Shown here: positions 23,961 through 32,645 of the stretch, piece by piece | How positions within the stretch are numbered: the stretch's first letter is position 1 | Layout of the letters: each line of letters opens with the position of its first letter | From: Aldehydirespirator sp963667505 | GTDB taxonomy: Bacteria; Actinomycetota; Acidimicrobiia; Acidimicrobiales; Aldehydirespiratoraceae | Direction: 5' to 3' | Length of the DNA: 64,000 nt | Assembly: GCA_963667505.2 (NCBI GenBank) | Contig: OY763490.2 | Location: 1,116,001-1,180,000 of the forward strand | Program-made: the position numbers and the translations under genes | Notes under the pieces: generated by a model | What the model saw: only the letters and a program-made list of their open reading frames with translations | Databases searched by the model: none | Told to the model about the DNA's origin: nothing

Positions 23961-26219
23961 ATGGAGCGAATGGTGGCACGCAAGGCCGGTCTGCGCCAGG
24001 TGGCCAGGGCGTGCATCGCCGCCGCCGTGGTGGCCGGCGCGCTGGCCGTGACGGGATCGAACGCCGCGCTGGCCCAGGACACCACCGACTGCGAGACGAG
24101 CGACCTCGGCGCGCTGGGGGATGCCCCCGGCAGCACCCTGGAGACGACGGGGCGCTGGACCACCGAGGACTGCGACTCGCGGTTCCGCGCCGACAGCGAC
24201 GCCCACACCTACCGGTTCGAGATCGCAGAGGCCGGGAGGGTGCGGATCGATCTGAGCTCCGCGGACGCCGACCCCTACCTGTACCTGCTCGCCGAGGACG
24301 GCAGCCGCCTCGGGTTCAACGACGACGGGGGGGTCAGCCTGGCCGCCCGCATTGAGCGTGAGCTCGCGCCCGGGGCCTACCTGATAGAGGCGACGACATC
24401 CTCCGGTCGCCAGCGCGGCCCGGCGGACTTCGCGCTGGCCGTCAGCCTCGTCGAGGGATGCGACCCGATCCACCTCGGCGTGTTGGCACCGGGCGCGGAT
24501 CTGACCGCGTCCGGGTTCTGGACCCGCGACACCTGCGGCTCGCGGATCGAAGCCATCCACCCGGCGACCACCTACATGTTCAGCATGGCCGAGGCCGGTC
24601 GGGTGCGAATCGATCTCGAGTCCGAGGACGGCGCTGACACTGTCCTGTCGCTCGCGTCGCTGGCCGACGGTGTGATCGGGGCCAACGACGACGGCGGCGA
24701 GGGGCGCAATTCCCGCATCGACAAGCTCCTGACGGCCGGCACCTACTTCATCGAGGCGACCACCTACTGGGAGCGCGACTTCCATGCCCTGCAGGCCGAC
24801 TACACCCTCACAGTCCATGTCGTCGACGAGCAGGCCGAGCAGCAGGCGCACAAGCTGAAGGTGGAGACGGTGAGCATCCCGGCCGAGGTGGTCGCGGGCG
24901 ACCCCTTCGACGTCGACTACCGGGTCGGCAATCTCGGGGGCGAACTCCCCGACGGGGCCTACGCCAGGGTGTACGTCGTGGCCCGCGGGGTATACGATCG
25001 CAGCGCGCGCCTTCGCGGCATCTGGCATCCGGGCGCCTCGTACCACACCAGCGAGGACGTGGCCAGCTCGACCAGCACCGAGATCGACGCGATCTCGCCA
25101 GTGGAGGTAGCCATCGACGAGATCGGTCCCCAGGCCGTCAAGGTGTTCGTGCTCACATGGAGCCGGGACTTCAACGAGATCGGGTACCGCTTCTTCGCGC
25201 AGTCTCTGACGGTGCTGAGCGAACCGACCTTCGGGCCTGTCGAGGTGCTCGTGGACGGCAAGGTCTATGTCGTAGCCGCGGTAGCCGACGAACATGCAGC
25301 TGAGGACGGGGGGTCCGACGAGGACGGGGAGGCCGACGAGGATTCCAACGTGACCATGTCGGTGCGCTCCGCCGACGACCCTGACGCCGAAGTCGACGAG
25401 CAAGTCGAGCTGAAGGCGATCTACACCGCGGGCGTGCTCACCCAGATGCTGGACGGAGTGTCCGACCGGCCCGTGATATCGGCGCTGTACGCAGATGGGC
25501 GTCGTGTCCCGTTCGAACTGGGCGACCCTTCTTCGAGCACGCTCCTCGACGTCATGGCGCAGCAGTATCTGACCGATGTCAGCGCGTCCGGGCTGCTCGA
25601 GGCGCTGGCCGCCCGCGAACTGATCAATCCGGAGCCGATCGAGCAGCTCGTGCTCGACGCGGCCGATAGGGCGTCTTCGCGCTTCGCGGCCATGGCCGCG
25701 TCCTGGCGCAGACACCACAGGCGCCTTGGCATCGGCGAGACGCTGTCGTTCGAGGATGCGCTCGAGATCCACTCCCAGGTCAACTATGTCGAGCGCATCG
25801 TCGCCCCGGCAGTGGCCGCAGGCAAGATCGTCGACGCGGCCCGCGCCGCCGACGCTGGCTGGCGGGACAGGGTTGTTCGGGCGATGGTCGCCGGTGGGGC
25901 GGATTGCCGGCCCCGCGCCGACGCGCTCCGAGACGCGCTGGAGTCAGCGGGCGCGGCCGACGTCGATGCACTCCTGGCCCTGGACGCCGAGATGCGCTTC
26001 CTCAGGCCCGTCTACGGGTTGGCGGTCGACAACGCGCTATGCGCGATCGCAGCCGTGGATGCGGCCAACGACCGATTCCTGGAGCGCCTCGCCATCGGCG
26101 ACAGCGACGACTTGCGCGACGCTCTCGGCTCGGGGAGGAGCCGGAGGAGCCATCGGCGCCCGAGCCCCACCGGCTGCGCATCATCGCACGCCACGGAGAA
26201 GACGGCGGTTTGGAGCTAG
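23961..26219 (+). CDS. Large exported protein with PPC-like and CARDB-like domains (frameshifted)
   Basis: Starts at ATG 23961 with AAGGAG 6 nt upstream. A Sec signal peptide spans about residues 1-39 (hydrophobic ACIAAAVVAGALAVTG, cleavage after ALA). Two pre-peptidase C-terminal (PPC)-like beta domains follow (about 60-155 and 160-270), both with YRFEIAEAGRVRIDL-type strands and a GAYLIEATT or GTYFIEATT end. A CARDB-like domain follows (about 285-400). An acidic linker (EDGGSDEDGEADED) leads to a helical C-terminal region. No catalytic site is seen; surface or extracellular binding is inferred. The frame breaks near 26132-26135, so the last 25 residues here are spurious. Confidence 0.82.
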   Translation: MERMVARKAGLRQVARACIAAAVVAGALAVTGSNAALAQDTTDCETSDLGALGDAPGSTLETTGRWTTEDCDSRFRADSDAHTYRFEIAEAGRVRIDLSSADADPYLYLLAEDGSRLGFNDDGGVSLAARIERELAPGAYLIEATTSSGRQRGPADFALAVSLVEGCDPIHLGVLAPGADLTASGFWTRDTCGSRIEAIHPATTYMFSMAEAGRVRIDLESEDGADTVLSLASLADGVIGANDDGGEGRNSRIDKLLTAGTYFIEATTYWERDFHALQADYTLTVHVVDEQAEQQAHKLKVETVSIPAEVVAGDPFDVDYRVGNLGGELPDGAYARVYVVARGVYDRSARLRGIWHPGASYHTSEDVASSTSTEIDAISPVEVAIDEIGPQAVKVFVLTWSRDFNEIGYRFFAQSLTVLSEPTFGPVEVLVDGKVYVVAAVADEHAAEDGGSDEDGEADEDSNVTMSVRSADDPDAEVDEQVELKAIYTAGVLTQMLDGVSDRPVISALYADGRRVPFELGDPSSSTLLDVMAQQYLTDVSASGLLEALAARELINPEPIEQLVLDAADRASSRFAAMAASWRRHHRRLGIGETLSFEDALEIHSQVNYVERIVAPAVAAGKIVDAARAADAGWRDRVVRAMVAGGADCRPRADALRDALESAGAADVDALLALDAEMRFLRPVYGLAVDNALCAIAAVDAANDRFLERLAIGDSDDLRDALGSGRSRRSHRRPSPTGCASSHATEKTAVWS

Positions 26220-26518
26220 GAGTCCGGCTCGCCAGCGGGGCGCAGATCCTGCCGCCTGAGCGCTTCCTGACGGCCGACGCGCCAACGGGCGAGTGGCAGG
26301 TCACCGGCGACGTCGAAGTGGGCGGCACCTCCATCGGCATGATCCGCGCCCGGCGCCTGGACGACGGCCGCGTCGAGATCGAGTTCCTCGACTCCACCGG
26401 CGAGGCGATAACCCCGGATCTCTCCTACCTGCCGGCGAACATGCCCGAGGGAGTCTGGTTCCGCAGCAGCGAGATCGAGGTGCCCGCGCCCATGGCGACG
26501 TCTAGCGACGACGTCTAG
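26135..26518 (+). CDS. C-terminal part of the exported protein (other frame)
   Basis: About 127 residues that continue the exported protein if one G is added to the GGGG run at 26132-26135. It begins EEPEEPSAPEPHRLRI and reads as a small beta-rich domain (ILPPERFLTADAP, GEWQVTGDVEVGG, RRLDDGRVEIEFLD). Codon use is as in neighbouring genes, so it is real coding sequence with no start of its own. The TAG stop falls inside a small tandem repeat. Confidence 0.7.
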   Translation, partial: EEPEEPSAPEPHRLRIIARHGEDGGLELGVRLASGAQILPPERFLTADAPTGEWQVTGDVEVGGTSIGMIRARRLDDGRVEIEFLDSTGEAITPDLSYLPANMPEGVWFRSSEIEVPAPMATSSDDV

Positions 26519-26537
26519 CGGGAGCGGACGTCTAGCG
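26497..26537 (+). repeat. Three copies of GACGTCTAGCG at a stop codon
   Basis: Copies at 26497, 26510 and 26527. The second contains the TAG stop of the exported protein frame; the first is read in frame as coding sequence. Confidence 0.65.
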
Positions 26538-26616
26538 GGAGTGGCCAGGAGGCCGAGCATCCCCTTCGTCGGCGTCGCGATGGTCGGTCACATGACTCCC
26601 CTCGACCTTTGATGCG

Positions 26617-26635
26617 AATGAGACTCGCTCTCATT
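26617..26635. promoter_or_regulatory. Fur/Zur-type operator
   Basis: AATGAGA-CTCGC-TCTCATT is a perfect 7-bp inverted repeat with a 5-bp spacer, close to the classic 19-bp Fur-family box. A possible -10 (TACTAT, 26635-26640) abuts it, so a bound repressor would block transcription. It precedes a metal-transport gene remnant and permease; zinc (Zur) or manganese control fits better than iron. Confidence 0.6.
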
Positions 26636-26676
26636 ACTATCGCTGACACGACAACGCTCATCCGAGGAGCCTAGTT

Positions 26677-26814
26677 GTGCGACAACAGAGCAGAGTCCAG
26701 GTCCGGCCTTGCAAGATGTCCACCGGCAGCCTCGGCCCTGACGGCAGCGGCGCCGAGACCTACGTCGGCTTCTTGCGCACCAACGCCGAGCCCATAGTCG
26801 ACGCCTTGGGCTGA
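26677..26814 (+). pseudogene. Remnant of a metal-binding ZnuA-like protein
   Basis: A 45-codon ORF starting at GTG 26677 with a proper Shine-Dalgarno (GAGGAG, 7 nt upstream). Its last 30 residues (STGSLGPDGSGAETY then RTNAEPIVDALG) resemble the C-terminal end of periplasmic zinc/manganese-binding proteins (ZnuA/TroA type). Start signals and the 3' end are both present while the middle is missing, which points to an internal in-frame deletion. It lies between the Fur/Zur-like box and the permease gene, exactly where the binding-protein gene is normally found. It may now serve only as a translated leader. Confidence 0.6.
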
Positions 26815-26836
26815 GCTGCCCTGGGCTGTTCCAGCC

Positions 26837-27724
26837 ATGGAGTTCTTGGCTGACCCTGTGGAGTGGTGGATCGACCCGTTCGCGTCCAATGTGTTCATGC
26901 AACGGGCGCTCTACGCGGGCCTGCTGGTGGTCCTCACCACCTCGGTGGTGGGCACCTGGGTGGTGCTGAGGGGGATGAGCTTCCTGGGCGACGCGCTGGC
27001 CCACGGTGTGCTGCCCGGCATCGCAGTGGCGTTCATCGTCGGCGTGGACACCACCATCGGCGCCTTCGTCGCGGCCATCGCGATGGTGTGGGGCATCAAT
27101 ATGATCCGCAGTCATTCGCCTCTCCCGGAGGACACGTCGATCGGGGTGCTCTTCGTCGGCTTCCTGGCGCTGGCCGTGGCCATCATGTCGAGTTCGTCCG
27201 GGGCGTACACCGGGGACCTCAACCGGTTCCTGTTCGGGTCGATCACCGGAGTCGACTCCGACGACCTTCGTCGCCAAGTGATCGCGGCCGTCATCTCGCT
27301 GGGCGGCGTGGCCCTGTTCTACCGGGCCTTCCTGGTCATGACCTTCGACCACGCCCAGGCCGAGGTCCTCGGCCTGCGGCCCCGTCTGGCCCACGCTGTC
27401 CTGCTGGTGCTGCTGGCCGTCTCGATCATCGCGTCGTTCGAGGCGGTCGGGAACCTGCTGGTGTTCGCCTTCTTGATCGCCCCGCCGGCCACTGCCGTGC
27501 TGCTGGTTCGGCGGGTGCCCCGGATCATGCTGGCCGCGGCCGCGGTCGGTGCCGTGTCCACCGTGGTCGGACTGCTGTGCAGCTACCATTACGACACCGC
27601 GGCCGGAGCCACCATGGCGCTGGTGACGGTTGTGGTGTTCCTCGCGGTGCTGACCGCCAAGGCGACGCTTCACGCCATCGGCGCTCGCCGCGGGCGTGCT
27701 CACACGGCCGCGGCAGCGGCCTGA
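26837..27724 (+). CDS. Metal ABC transporter permease (ZnuB-like)
   Basis: 295 aa ABC-3 family integral membrane protein with about 8 hydrophobic segments. GTWVVLRGMSFLGDALAHG is the conserved region near the second helix, and SFEAVGNLLVFAFLIAPPAT the EAA-like ATPase contact. It would form the channel for zinc or manganese import. Its binding-protein gene upstream is reduced to a remnant and no ATPase is adjacent; the His-tailed ATPase at 13549 is the best partner in this window. The C-terminal tail is Ala/Arg-rich. Confidence 0.9.
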   Translation: MEFLADPVEWWIDPFASNVFMQRALYAGLLVVLTTSVVGTWVVLRGMSFLGDALAHGVLPGIAVAFIVGVDTTIGAFVAAIAMVWGINMIRSHSPLPEDTSIGVLFVGFLALAVAIMSSSSGAYTGDLNRFLFGSITGVDSDDLRRQVIAAVISLGGVALFYRAFLVMTFDHAQAEVLGLRPRLAHAVLLVLLAVSIIASFEAVGNLLVFAFLIAPPATAVLLVRRVPRIMLAAAAVGAVSTVVGLLCSYHYDTAAGATMALVTVVVFLAVLTAKATLHAIGARRGRAHTAAAAA

Positions 27725-27809
27725 GCCACCTCGTCGCCGGGTGCTCAACTCCTTCAGGCCGAGGGGCTCCCGTTCGAGGGCGGGTCTCCGGCCTAGCCGC
27801 GCGGCGGCG

Positions 27810-28622
27810 CTAGTCCTCCACCTCGAGGTCTATGCGGTTCCAGAAGGCCTGGCGCACCGCCCGCCGCAGCCGGTCCTGGCCGCGCAAGCTACCGCCGACC
27901 ACGTTCTCCACCGCGTAGAGGAGGTCGCCGTCGAGCGACTCGGGAATGCGCGGACGGTGGTCCAGGAGAGCGTCGAACTCTTCGTCGCTGGCCCGATAGA
28001 GCCAACTCTCGGCGAACTCGGCGGCGGCCGCGGCCACTGAGTCGAGGGGGTCGTAGGTGTCCGAGGCGGCGTCGTCGGGAGCGCGGCGGCGTCTGATGAA
28101 CCTCGACAGGTCGTCCTTGGTCAGCTTGACCACCTCGTCGGCCTCGTTGGCGAGCACGTTGGGGCGGTCCCGCCGCTCGTCCCGGGAGGCCACGTTGATG
28201 AGGATCACCCGGACGCCGAGGTCCTGCACCTCCCTGACGCTGTCGGTCAGCTCCTCGTCAGCCGACAGCACGAAGACGTCGCAAACCGCCCGCGCCCGGC
28301 CCAGAGTCGTCAGGTCCCGCTGGATGGCGGCGCTGACTGGGGATCGGCCCCCGCGGCCGACGCCGTTCTCCAGGCGGAGCTTCATGTTGGGAAGCGTTGC
28401 GATGAGCTGCTGAGCCGATGTGGGAACACCGCCGCGGGAGGTGTCGTACCAGTAAGTCCGAAGCGGCCTCAACCCGCACACGTCGGCGGCCAGACCCACC
28501 AGGAAGTCGTTGGCGCCCAGGCCGTAGAGCAGGATCTCCTGGCGGTCGGGGCTGTTGCAGCACAGCAGGCCCCCCTCGGCGTAGAGGTACTCTGCATCAA
28601 CGAATATCGCGTAGCGATCCAT
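27810..28622 (-). CDS. NYN (PIN-like) domain protein, probable ribonuclease
   Basis: 270 aa. The NYN domain fills residues 1-165: RYAIFVDAEYLYAE and VFVLSADEELTDSV carry the acidic residues that bind metal in this PIN-like nuclease fold, and KLRLENGVGRGGRSP the basic stretch. Family members process or degrade RNA; the target is unknown. The C-terminal 100 residues are helical and not assigned. The start ATG 28622 is secure, preceded by a perfect GGAGGTGA 6 nt upstream. It lies directly downstream of tRNA-His and tRNA-Lys genes on the same strand. Confidence 0.82.
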   Translation of the reverse strand: MDRYAIFVDAEYLYAEGGLLCCNSPDRQEILLYGLGANDFLVGLAADVCGLRPLRTYWYDTSRGGVPTSAQQLIATLPNMKLRLENGVGRGGRSPVSAAIQRDLTTLGRARAVCDVFVLSADEELTDSVREVQDLGVRVILINVASRDERRDRPNVLANEADEVVKLTKDDLSRFIRRRRAPDDAASDTYDPLDSVAAAAAEFAESWLYRASDEEFDALLDHRPRIPESLDGDLLYAVENVVGGSLRGQDRLRRAVRQAFWNRIDLEVED

Positions 28623-28737
28623 GAGACGTCACCTCCGAAGCCTGTGATCAGGAGCCAGCCGCACCCGGCCAATCGCGGCGTTCATGAGCGGTAGCAGTAT
28701 AGACCTACGCTTGCGTCTGTTGATGGCGACCGCGCTG

Positions 28738-28811
28738 TACGCCCCCTGGGACTCGAACCCAGAACCTGCGGATTAAGAGTCCGATGCTCTGCCAAATTGA
28801 GCTAGAGGCGC
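28738..28811 (-). tRNA. tRNA-Lys (CTT)
   Basis: Cloverleaf folds with acceptor GCGCCTC/GGGGCGT, anticodon loop CTCTTAA (anticodon CTT) and T-arm CTGGG/CCCAG. Discriminator A; CCA is not encoded. It is 27 bp downstream of tRNA-His on the same strand, likely one transcript. Confidence 0.96.
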
Positions 28812-28838
28812 TGGTTGGGAGCAAATGCTACCACAGCG

Positions 28839-28913
28839 GGTGACCGAGGGGAGTCGAACCCCCGACCTCCGGGACCACAACCCGGCGCTCTAACCGACTG
28901 AGCTACGGCCACC
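28839..28913 (-). tRNA. tRNA-His (GTG)
   Basis: Acceptor GTGGCCG/CGGTCAC, anticodon loop TTGTGGT (GTG), T-loop TTCGACT. The extra G at -1 (28913) opposite C73 is the histidine identity feature. G34 makes it a queuosine substrate, relevant to queG at 58.5 kb. A TAGAGT at 28945-28940 may be its -10. Confidence 0.96.
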
Positions 28914-29006
28914 GCGGCCCGCGGCGCGGGCGGAGCAACACTCTACGGCATGGTTGCCGCGGCCACGCTTCGGCTGCGGGATTGCCCCGTGGGCCAGGCG
29001 ATAACG

Positions 29007-29056
29007 TCGTGTCGCCGCGCCGGTTCAGCACACAGCAACCGGCCGGTGCGACACGA
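29007..29056. other. Two-tier hairpin between divergent tRNA genes
   Basis: Outer stem TCGTGTCGC (29007-29015) pairs with GCGACACGA (29048-29056), 9 bp. The inner stem GCCGGTT (29019-29025) pairs with AACCGGC (29037-29043), 7 bp, with an 11-nt loop. It is flanked by GGCGATA copies at 28997 and 29072. No run of T follows on either strand. Confidence 0.6.
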
Positions 29057-29088
29057 TCGCCGTGTGAGCCCGGCGATAGCCTCGGGTC

Positions 29089-29162
29089 GCCCCTGTAGCT
29101 CAAACGGATAGAGCGGAGGGTTTCTACCCCTCAGGTTGCGGGTTCGAGTCCTGTCGGGGGCG
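29089..29162 (+). tRNA. tRNA-Arg (TCT)
   Basis: Acceptor GCCCCTG/CGGGGGC, anticodon loop TTTCTAC (TCT), T-loop TTCGAGT, discriminator G. TAGCCT (29077-29082) is a fitting -10 element 7 nt upstream of the mature 5' end. It reads AGA codons, rare in this GC-rich genome. Confidence 0.95.
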
Positions 29163-29235
29163 CCCGCCCGGCTCCGGCTCCCGCCGCGCCGTCCCAGAGC
29201 GCCCGCCCCGTGTACCCTTGCGGGCAGAGCGACAC

Positions 29236-30189
29236 ATGTCCGAGTCCGCCACCAAGATCCGCGTCCCCGCCAACCATCTTCTGGGCCCGCTCGTAGGCGA
29301 GCACGACGAGAACCTCCACCGGCTCCAGGACGCGTTCCCCGGCAGCCGCATCCACCTCCGCGGCAATGAGGTGAGCGTTCTCGGCGACGAGGCCGAGACC
29401 GTGGCGCGCCTGTTCGAGGAGCTCATCGTGCTGATCGAGCGGGGTCAGCGACTCGACAGCCGGACCATCGACAGGACCATCGACATGGTCCGCAGCAATG
29501 TGAGTGCCGCCGAGGTGCTGACCCACGACGTCATGCGTGCCGCGGGCGGCCGGATAGTGCGCCCCAAGTCCGCAGGCCAGAAGCGCTACGTGGACATGAT
29601 GGCCCAGAGCGTGATCACCTTCGGGATCGGGCCGGCCGGAACGGGCAAGAGCTGGCTGGCGGTGGCGATGGCAGTGCGGGCGCTGCACGCCGAGGAGGTC
29701 AGCCGCATCATTCTCACCCGACCGGCGGTCGAGGCGGGGGAGCGGCTCGGGTTCCTTCCCGGCGACCTCATGGCCAAAGTGGACCCGTATCTCCGCCCTC
29801 TGTACGACGCGCTCTACGACATGGTGGGCAGCGAGGGAATGGAGCGCCTTCTGGAGCGGGGCGCGGTGGAGGTCGCGCCGTTGGCCTTCATGCGGGGCCG
29901 CACGCTGAACTCGAGCTTCATCATCCTCGACGAGGCGCAGAACACCACGCCCGAGCAGATGAAGATGTTCCTCACCCGGATCGGCTTCGGCTCGCGGGCG
30001 GTGGTCACCGGCGACGTCACCCAGGTCGACGTGGCCGGAGGCCGCAGCGGGCTGACGGGCGTCGAGAAGCTCCTCGGGCCGATCGAGGGGATCGGCTTCG
30101 TGCATCTGACGAACCGCGACGTGGTGCGCCACCGCATCGTGGCCGACATCGTGAACGCCTACAACTGCGCCGACGCGGCGAACTCCTAA
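29236..30189 (+). CDS. phoH: PhoH-family ATPase
   Basis: About 317 aa. Walker A is GPAGTGKSW (about residue 139), Walker B FIILDEAQNT, and VVTGDVTQVD the following conserved strand. The N-terminal 95 residues form a KH-like domain. E. coli YbeZ, the ortholog by gene order, is an RNA helicase-like partner of YbeY in ribosome maturation. ATG 29236 is chosen over the TTG at 29218. It heads the phoH-ybeY-corC-era series, the standard bacterial order. Confidence 0.94.
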   Translation: MSESATKIRVPANHLLGPLVGEHDENLHRLQDAFPGSRIHLRGNEVSVLGDEAETVARLFEELIVLIERGQRLDSRTIDRTIDMVRSNVSAAEVLTHDVMRAAGGRIVRPKSAGQKRYVDMMAQSVITFGIGPAGTGKSWLAVAMAVRALHAEEVSRIILTRPAVEAGERLGFLPGDLMAKVDPYLRPLYDALYDMVGSEGMERLLERGAVEVAPLAFMRGRTLNSSFIILDEAQNTTPEQMKMFLTRIGFGSRAVVTGDVTQVDVAGGRSGLTGVEKLLGPIEGIGFVHLTNRDVVRHRIVADIVNAYNCADAANS

Positions 30190-30204
30190 TGCTGCGTCGC
30201 CCAC

Positions 30205-30801
30205 ATGGCCGCGTTGCCGAGTGACTCGTCGGCTTCGGCGGATCACGGGCCGGGGGCGGTCGGTCAGTCCAGCGAATGGCCCCCGTCGCCAGCCGCCGGG
30301 CCCTCGATCGTCGCCGCGCCGGTCGTGGTGGCCGTGGACGAGAGGCACGGGCGGTCGGGCGGGCCACGGCCCCGGATCGACGTGTCGCGCTGGGCCGCCC
30401 TGGCCGAGGCCGTGCTGAGGGACGAGCGCGTCGCCGGGGGCGAGTTGGGCCTGCTGTTCGTGGACCCGGCACCCATGGCGGGACTGAACCGCGAGCACAT
30501 GGACTCGGACGGGCCCACCGACGTCCTCGCATTCCCGCTCGACGGTGGCGCGGCAGCCGGCGGCGCGGGCGGCGCTCCGTCGCTGATCGGCGACGTGGTG
30601 GTCTGCCCGGCCCGGGCGGCTGAGCAGGCCCCGGACCACCGCGGGCCGGGCCACGACGGCACCCTGGAGGACGAGTTGGCGCTGCTGGTGGTGCACGGCG
30701 TGCTGCACGCTCTGGGCTATGACCACGCCTCCCAACCCGAAGCGGCCGCCATGCGCGCCCGGGAGGAGCATTTGCTGACCGCTCACCACCGGGTGCCGTG
30801 A
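30205..30801 (+). CDS. ybeY: rRNA maturation endoribonuclease YbeY
   Basis: 198 aa. The zinc-binding HGVLHALGYDH (HxxxHxxxxxH) is intact near residue 165. STDVLAFPL-like DVLAFPLDG and LIGDVVVCP are family marks. It acts in 16S rRNA 3' maturation and ribosome quality control. About 45 N-terminal residues are a low-complexity Ser/Ala/Gly extension, longer than usual, so the true start may be further in. Its stop overlaps the corC start by 4 bp (GTGA). Confidence 0.93.
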   Translation: MAALPSDSSASADHGPGAVGQSSEWPPSPAAGPSIVAAPVVVAVDERHGRSGGPRPRIDVSRWAALAEAVLRDERVAGGELGLLFVDPAPMAGLNREHMDSDGPTDVLAFPLDGGAAAGGAGGAPSLIGDVVVCPARAAEQAPDHRGPGHDGTLEDELALLVVHGVLHALGYDHASQPEAAAMRAREEHLLTAHHRVP

Positions 30802-31718
30802 GCGTCCCGGACGAGCCGGCCGCCCCGCGCGGCCGGGAACTGTCCCGGTCGTCAGGGCGGCGCCGCGCCCGGCGTCGCAGCGACCCCGCGGACGCGCCTG
30901 CGGCCGCCAGGCGCCTGAGGCGCCGGGCCGGACGGGGCCGCAACGGCGTGCCGTCCGTCAGCGAGGACGAGCTGATGGCGCTCACCTCGGCCGCCGCCGA
31001 GGCTGACGCAATCGAGGACGCGGAGCGCGACATGATCGCGTCCGCTCTGGCCCTGGACCGGACCGTCGTGCGCGCGGTGATGGTGCCGCGTACCGACATG
31101 GTGACCGTCGACGCCGACATGACGGTGACCGCCGCCTTGGAGGAGGCCATCCGTCACGGACTGAGCCGCCTGCCGGTCTGCCGGAGCGACATCGACGACA
31201 TCATGGGCGTCGTGCTACTGAAGGACCTGGCCCGCACCGAGCGCTCGGGGGGCGGCGCCCGCCCGGTCGGCGACGCGATGCGCCGGGCGATGTTCGTGCC
31301 CGAGACCAAGCGGGTGGACGAACTGCTCGGGGAGATGCGCACCGCAGGCGGGCATCTCGCGGTGGTGGTCGACGAGTACGGCGGTACGGCGGGCCTCGTG
31401 ACGCTGGAGGACCTGGTCGAGGAACTCGTCGGCGACATCGTCGACGAGTTCGACCGGCCCGAGCCCCTGTTGGAGCCGCTCGCCGGGGGAGAGGCGCTGG
31501 TGCACGGGCGCATGCCGGTGGACCAGCTCAACGCCCTAGTCGGCGCCGACCTGCCGGATGACGACTGGGACACCGTGGGCGGGCTGATATTCAGCCTGCT
31601 GGGCCGGGTTCCCGAGGTGGGCGAGACCGTCGACGTCGACGGGCTGAGGCTGCGTGTCGAGCACATGGAGGGCCGCCGCATTACCCGGGTGAGGCTCACC
31701 CGCCATGAGCCTCGCTGA
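30798..31718 (+). CDS. corC: CorC/HlyC-family CBS-domain protein
   Basis: 306 aa. Residues 1-55 are Arg/Pro-rich. A CBS pair follows (about 90-205: MVPRTDMVTVD, GVVLLKDLART, VVVDEYGGTAGLVTLEDL), then the C-terminal CorC_HlyC transporter-associated domain (220-300). No DUF21 membrane domain is present, so this is the soluble CorC (YbeX) type rather than the membrane CNNM type. YbeX is linked to ribosome metabolism and Mg/Co efflux. It overlaps ybeY by GTGA and precedes era, as in the ybeZYX arrangement. Confidence 0.9.
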   Translation: MSVPDEPAAPRGRELSRSSGRRRARRRSDPADAPAAARRLRRRAGRGRNGVPSVSEDELMALTSAAAEADAIEDAERDMIASALALDRTVVRAVMVPRTDMVTVDADMTVTAALEEAIRHGLSRLPVCRSDIDDIMGVVLLKDLARTERSGGGARPVGDAMRRAMFVPETKRVDELLGEMRTAGGHLAVVVDEYGGTAGLVTLEDLVEELVGDIVDEFDRPEPLLEPLAGGEALVHGRMPVDQLNALVGADLPDDDWDTVGGLIFSLLGRVPEVGETVDVDGLRLRVEHMEGRRITRVRLTRHEPR

Positions 31719-31766
31719 CCTGGGCCTGCGGAGCCTGCGCCGACGGCCCGGGAGCCCCGCCCGCCC

Positions 31767-32633
31767 ATGAGCACCGTCGCCCCCACGGCTGCGGGCCATC
31801 GCTGCGGGTTCGTCGCGCTCGCGGGGCGGCCCAACGCGGGCAAGTCGACGCTGCTGAACCGGATCGTGGGCCGCCATGTGTCGATAGTGTCGTCGAGGCC
31901 CCAGACCACCCGCACGCAGGTCAGAGGAGTGCTCACCCGCGCCGACGCGCAGGCGGTCTTCGTAGACACCCCCGGCGTCCACAAGCCTCGAACGGCTTTG
32001 GGACGCTCCATGAACGCGGCCGCGGCGGAGGCGCTGGAGGGGATCGATGTGGCCTGCCTCGTCATCGACGCGGGCGCGCCCTTCGGCGCCGGCGACGCCT
32101 TCATCGCCGCGACCCTGCCCTCGGACTCTGTGGTGGTGGTTACCAAGTCCGATCGGGTCGGTCGCGAGACCATGCTGGCGCAGCTCTCGGCCCTCGGAGA
32201 ACTCGACTTCGAGGCGTACTTCCCCGTGAGCGGTCGCACCGGCACAGGCGTCGAGGCCCTCGTCGACCATCTGGTGGGCCGGCTGCCCGAGGGTCCGGCC
32301 CTCTATCCGCCCGACACCGTCACCGACTCGTCCGACGCGTTCCAGGTGGCAGAACTTGTGCGCGAGCGGATCCTCAAGACGGCCCGCCACGAGCTGCCCC
32401 ATTCCGTCGCTACGCGCGTGACAGTCTGGGAATGGCCGTTGATCCGCTGCGAGATCATTGTGGAGCGGCCCTCCCAGAAGGCCATCGTCATCGGACGGGG
32501 CGGAGCGGCCCTCAAGGCTGTGGGTGCCGCAGTGCGCGCCCGGATCCCCGAGGGCGCCTACCTGGAACTGGCTGTAAGGGTCGACAGGGACTGGCAGCGC
32601 CGCCCCTACGCCCGCCAGTACGCCAGGCCCTGA
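31767..32633 (+). CDS. era: GTPase Era
   Basis: 288 aa. G1 GRPNAGKS, G2 QTTRTQ, G3 DTPGVH and G4 TKSD form the GTPase domain; the KH domain (about 205-285) shows KAIVIGRGGAALKAVG and LELAVRVDRDW. Binds the 3' end of 16S rRNA during 30S assembly. The G4 motif begins with T instead of N, as occurs in several Era proteins. Spaced 48 bp from corC. Confidence 0.96.
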   Translation: MSTVAPTAAGHRCGFVALAGRPNAGKSTLLNRIVGRHVSIVSSRPQTTRTQVRGVLTRADAQAVFVDTPGVHKPRTALGRSMNAAAAEALEGIDVACLVIDAGAPFGAGDAFIAATLPSDSVVVVTKSDRVGRETMLAQLSALGELDFEAYFPVSGRTGTGVEALVDHLVGRLPEGPALYPPDTVTDSSDAFQVAELVRERILKTARHELPHSVATRVTVWEWPLIRCEIIVERPSQKAIVIGRGGAALKAVGAAVRARIPEGAYLELAVRVDRDWQRRPYARQYARP

Positions 32634-32645
32634 GCCCGCAGGCAC

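Noticed and set aside
28681..29088. Riboswitch upstream of tRNA genes
   Set aside because: The hairpin has no recognisable aptamer and precedes tRNAs, not a metabolic gene.
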